A stretch of DNA of 6,854 nt, from positions 1 to 6,854 of the forward strand of contig JAUPKT010000391.1 of the NCBI GenBank assembly GCA_030837305.1, read 5' to 3'. Below are positions 5,361 to 6,854 of the stretch, in pieces. The notes below the pieces were generated by a model that was not told the DNA's origin, did no database searches, and saw only the letters and a list, made by a program, of their open reading frames with translations. Source of the stretch: Thermodesulfobacteriota bacterium (GTDB taxonomy: Bacteria; Desulfobacterota; Desulfomonilia; Desulfomonilales; Desulfomonilaceae). The first letter of the stretch is position 1. Each line of letters begins with the position of its first letter. The translations under genes were made by a program, and so were the position numbers.

Positions 5361-6374
5361 GCACAAGAACACTGCGTCATCATTGGGAATGGCCCGGCGG
5401 CCAATGCCGCAGCTACCGCGCTCCGGGAAAACACACCGGACTTGGACGTCACCATCATTGGTGAGGAGTCATTCCCTCATTACAGGCCCCACCTGCTTCC
5501 TGACTATGTTGCCGGTAAACTGAGAAGAGAAGATTTGTACGTGACGCCCACGTCCTACTACGAGTCCTGCAACATAAAAGTCCGATTGGGGCAAAAAGTT
5601 GTGGCCGTTGATTTCGATCGCCGAGAACTTGTTTTATCCCACAAAGAAATCGTGTCATTTGACGCTCTGATCATCACATGTGGTGCTCGCCAAAGAATTC
5701 CGGAAAAACTTCAGGTATTTCAAGATCTCTTTCTTACCCTCAAGACTCCTTATGATGCAGGAAAATGGGTGGCGCGCCTCCAGTCAACAGATTCGGTCCT
5801 GATCGTGGGTGGCGATCTCACATCCCTGGTTTTCGCCAAGGCCCTGGCATCAATGGAGAAGAAGGTGCTCTTTCTCTTGGAGGAAGAGTCTTTTTGGCCC
5901 ATTCCGTTGAGTAGTGATGTAGCAGATCAAGTGAGGCATCGGTTAAGCGAAAAGGGAATAAAAGTCGTCGACGGTTCCTGCATCAGGCGACTGGCTCAAA
6001 GGTCCCATGATTCCATTGAAGTTGAGACTGACAGAGACCCATGCCGGGTGGGAGCAGTGGGTGCCTTCTTTGGACTGGTACCTAATGTCAAGTTCCTCGT
6101 GAGATCCGGCTTGGATATCGAGCGAGGGATCCTTGTGGATGAATACCTGCGGACACATTTCGACCTCGTTTATGCAGCGGGCGATTGTGCGCAGATTTAC
6201 CATCCGGGCCTCAGAGACTATTGGGTTTCCATAGGCTACCAAAATGCCATTGAACAGGGAAAGATAGCAGCCAACAATCTATTGGGAGGGGTCTGTGCAG
6301 TGGAAATCTCACCCGCAAGTATTTTCTTAGCGGAGGGCATGATGGTCAATACTTCTTGGTGGATGGAGTTTTAA
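5358..6374 (+). CDS. NAD(P)/FAD-dependent oxidoreductase, NirB/rubredoxin reductase-like
   Basis: A 338-residue Pyr_redox_2-type flavoprotein. The N-terminal FAD motif is GNGPAA (10-15), an Ala replacing the last Gly, followed by the PHYRPHLLPDYVAGK segment typical of nitrite reductase NirB and rubredoxin reductase-like proteins. An ITCGARQRIP strand-turn (about 110-119, usually ATGARPR) comes next. The second dinucleotide motif is degenerate: GGDLTS (151-156) where GGGxxG followed by Glu is usual. The second FAD contact is AAGDC (G275-D276), and a SIGYQNAIEQGKIAANNLLG helix follows. It lacks the ferredoxin, siroheme and BFD-like domains of true NirB, and its C-terminal domain is short, ending in Trp-Trp-Met-Glu-Phe. 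By family it would pass electrons between a nicotinamide or flavin and a protein partner; the altered second motif makes its nucleotide use doubtful. It lies between the GltD-like protein (1-nt overlap) and an oxoacid oxidoreductase subunit (1-nt gap), so it is very likely part of the same complex or pathway. Confidence 0.88.
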   Translation: MAQEHCVIIGNGPAANAAATALRENTPDLDVTIIGEESFPHYRPHLLPDYVAGKLRREDLYVTPTSYYESCNIKVRLGQKVVAVDFDRRELVLSHKEIVSFDALIITCGARQRIPEKLQVFQDLFLTLKTPYDAGKWVARLQSTDSVLIVGGDLTSLVFAKALASMEKKVLFLLEEESFWPIPLSSDVADQVRHRLSEKGIKVVDGSCIRRLAQRSHDSIEVETDRDPCRVGAVGAFFGLVPNVKFLVRSGLDIERGILVDEYLRTHFDLVYAAGDCAQIYHPGLRDYWVSIGYQNAIEQGKIAANNLLGGVCAVEISPASIFLAEGMMVNTSWWMEF

Positions 6375-6375
6375 C

Positions 6376-6854
6376 ATGCCGAAAGTGGACGTCACCATTG
6401 AAGTATGCGGCATGGCCGGTGACGGCACCATAGCCGCAGGTGGTTTGATCAACGAAGCGATGTCGCGGGGCGGCTATTCGATCCTTGGCTTCGATTCTTA
6501 TCCTGCAGAAATACGCGGCTTCGGCAGATGCGTCACACGGTCTCGCATCGGCAGAGAAGAGATTGTGGCACTGGACAATGAAACACATGTGCTCATATCG
6601 CTCAACGAAGAGCAGTCAATATCGAGGATACCTTCTCTGGCACGCGCGGCTCTTGTCCTCTTTGAGAGCAATCCTCCTGCGTATATCAAGGAAGAGAGAT
6701 CTTTTGTGGCAGAATTACCTCCGGACAAACTCCTTTATGGCATACCCCTGTCGGACATTGCGTCGGGAGCGGCCGGAACAGCAAGAGGCCGCAACTTGAC
6801 TGTTCTGGGAGGATTCGCGGCCATTTGCGGGGTGAACCCACAGCTTTTTGTTGA
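6376..6854 (+). CDS. 2-oxoacid:acceptor oxidoreductase, gamma domain (3' truncated; possibly fused gamma-alpha subunit)
   Basis: The frame is open from ATG 6376 to the right edge, giving 159 complete codons without a stop. The N-terminal part matches the gamma (POR/KOR gamma) domain: VTIEVCGMAGDGTIAAGGL (residues 6-24) is the glycine-rich start, and SYPAEIRGFG (41-50) corresponds to the SYxxExRGG element, here with Phe49 in place of the second Gly. A later GRNLTVLGGFAAICG segment (about 139-153) is the usual helix near the end of this domain. The SYPAEIR form is common in proteins where gamma is fused to the N-terminus of the alpha subunit (about 550-600 residues); a separate gamma subunit of about 180 residues is the alternative, and the window ends before this can be settled. 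The domain helps oxidative decarboxylation of pyruvate, 2-oxoglutarate or similar acids to acyl-CoA; TPP would sit in a beta subunit not seen here. The gene starts 1 nt after the TAA of the flavoprotein; no strong ribosome-binding site is visible, consistent with coupling (GGATGGAG at 6361-6368 is a candidate). Confidence 0.88.
   Translation, partial: MPKVDVTIEVCGMAGDGTIAAGGLINEAMSRGGYSILGFDSYPAEIRGFGRCVTRSRIGREEIVALDNETHVLISLNEEQSISRIPSLARAALVLFESNPPAYIKEERSFVAELPPDKLLYGIPLSDIASGAAGTARGRNLTVLGGFAAICGVNPQLFV

Overview
The window looks like chromosomal DNA from an anaerobic, Deltaproteobacteria/Desulfobacterota-like bacterium. This is inferred from the style of the redox proteins (a GltD-like flavoprotein fused to a ferredoxin domain, next to a 2-oxoacid:acceptor oxidoreductase) and from the glycosyltransferase tail. 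No rRNA or other phylogenetic marker is present. All supported genes lie on the + strand. I see no tRNA, rRNA, CRISPR array, insertion sequence or phage gene.

Left part (1-1485): the 3' end of a probable family 2 glycosyltransferase enters from the left edge. A 159-nt gap with a long inverted repeat follows, then a stand-alone CheY-like receiver protein. After it comes 366 nt of gene-free DNA holding two small hairpins, one of which looks like a dispersed repeat.

Middle part (1486-3537): a MacB/LolD-type ABC ATPase is followed by a MacA/HlyD-type membrane fusion protein. The FtsX/MacB-type permease that should complete such a transporter is missing from both sides within the window. The 144-nt ATPase-adaptor gap holds two mutually exclusive hairpins. 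The best adaptor start is a TTG codon just before a signal anchor.

Right part (3568-6854): a tightly packed redox operon. It encodes (i) a 596-residue GltD-like FAD/NAD(P) oxidoreductase with an N-terminal Fe-S domain and a C-terminal two-motif ferredoxin domain; (ii) a 338-residue NirB/rubredoxin-reductase-like flavoprotein starting in a TGATG overlap; and (iii), 1 nt further on, the N-terminal gamma domain of a 2-oxoacid:acceptor oxidoreductase running off the right edge. The first and third genes resemble the 2-oxoglutarate:NADP+ oxidoreductase described in aromatic-degrading Azoarcus, in which a GltD-like FAD/Fe-S subunit joins KorAB to NADP. The additional flavoprotein is the unusual part. 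The likely role is electron transfer between oxidation of a 2-oxoacid (or a related acid) and NAD(P), possibly with a second acceptor. Substrate and direction cannot be read from this window.
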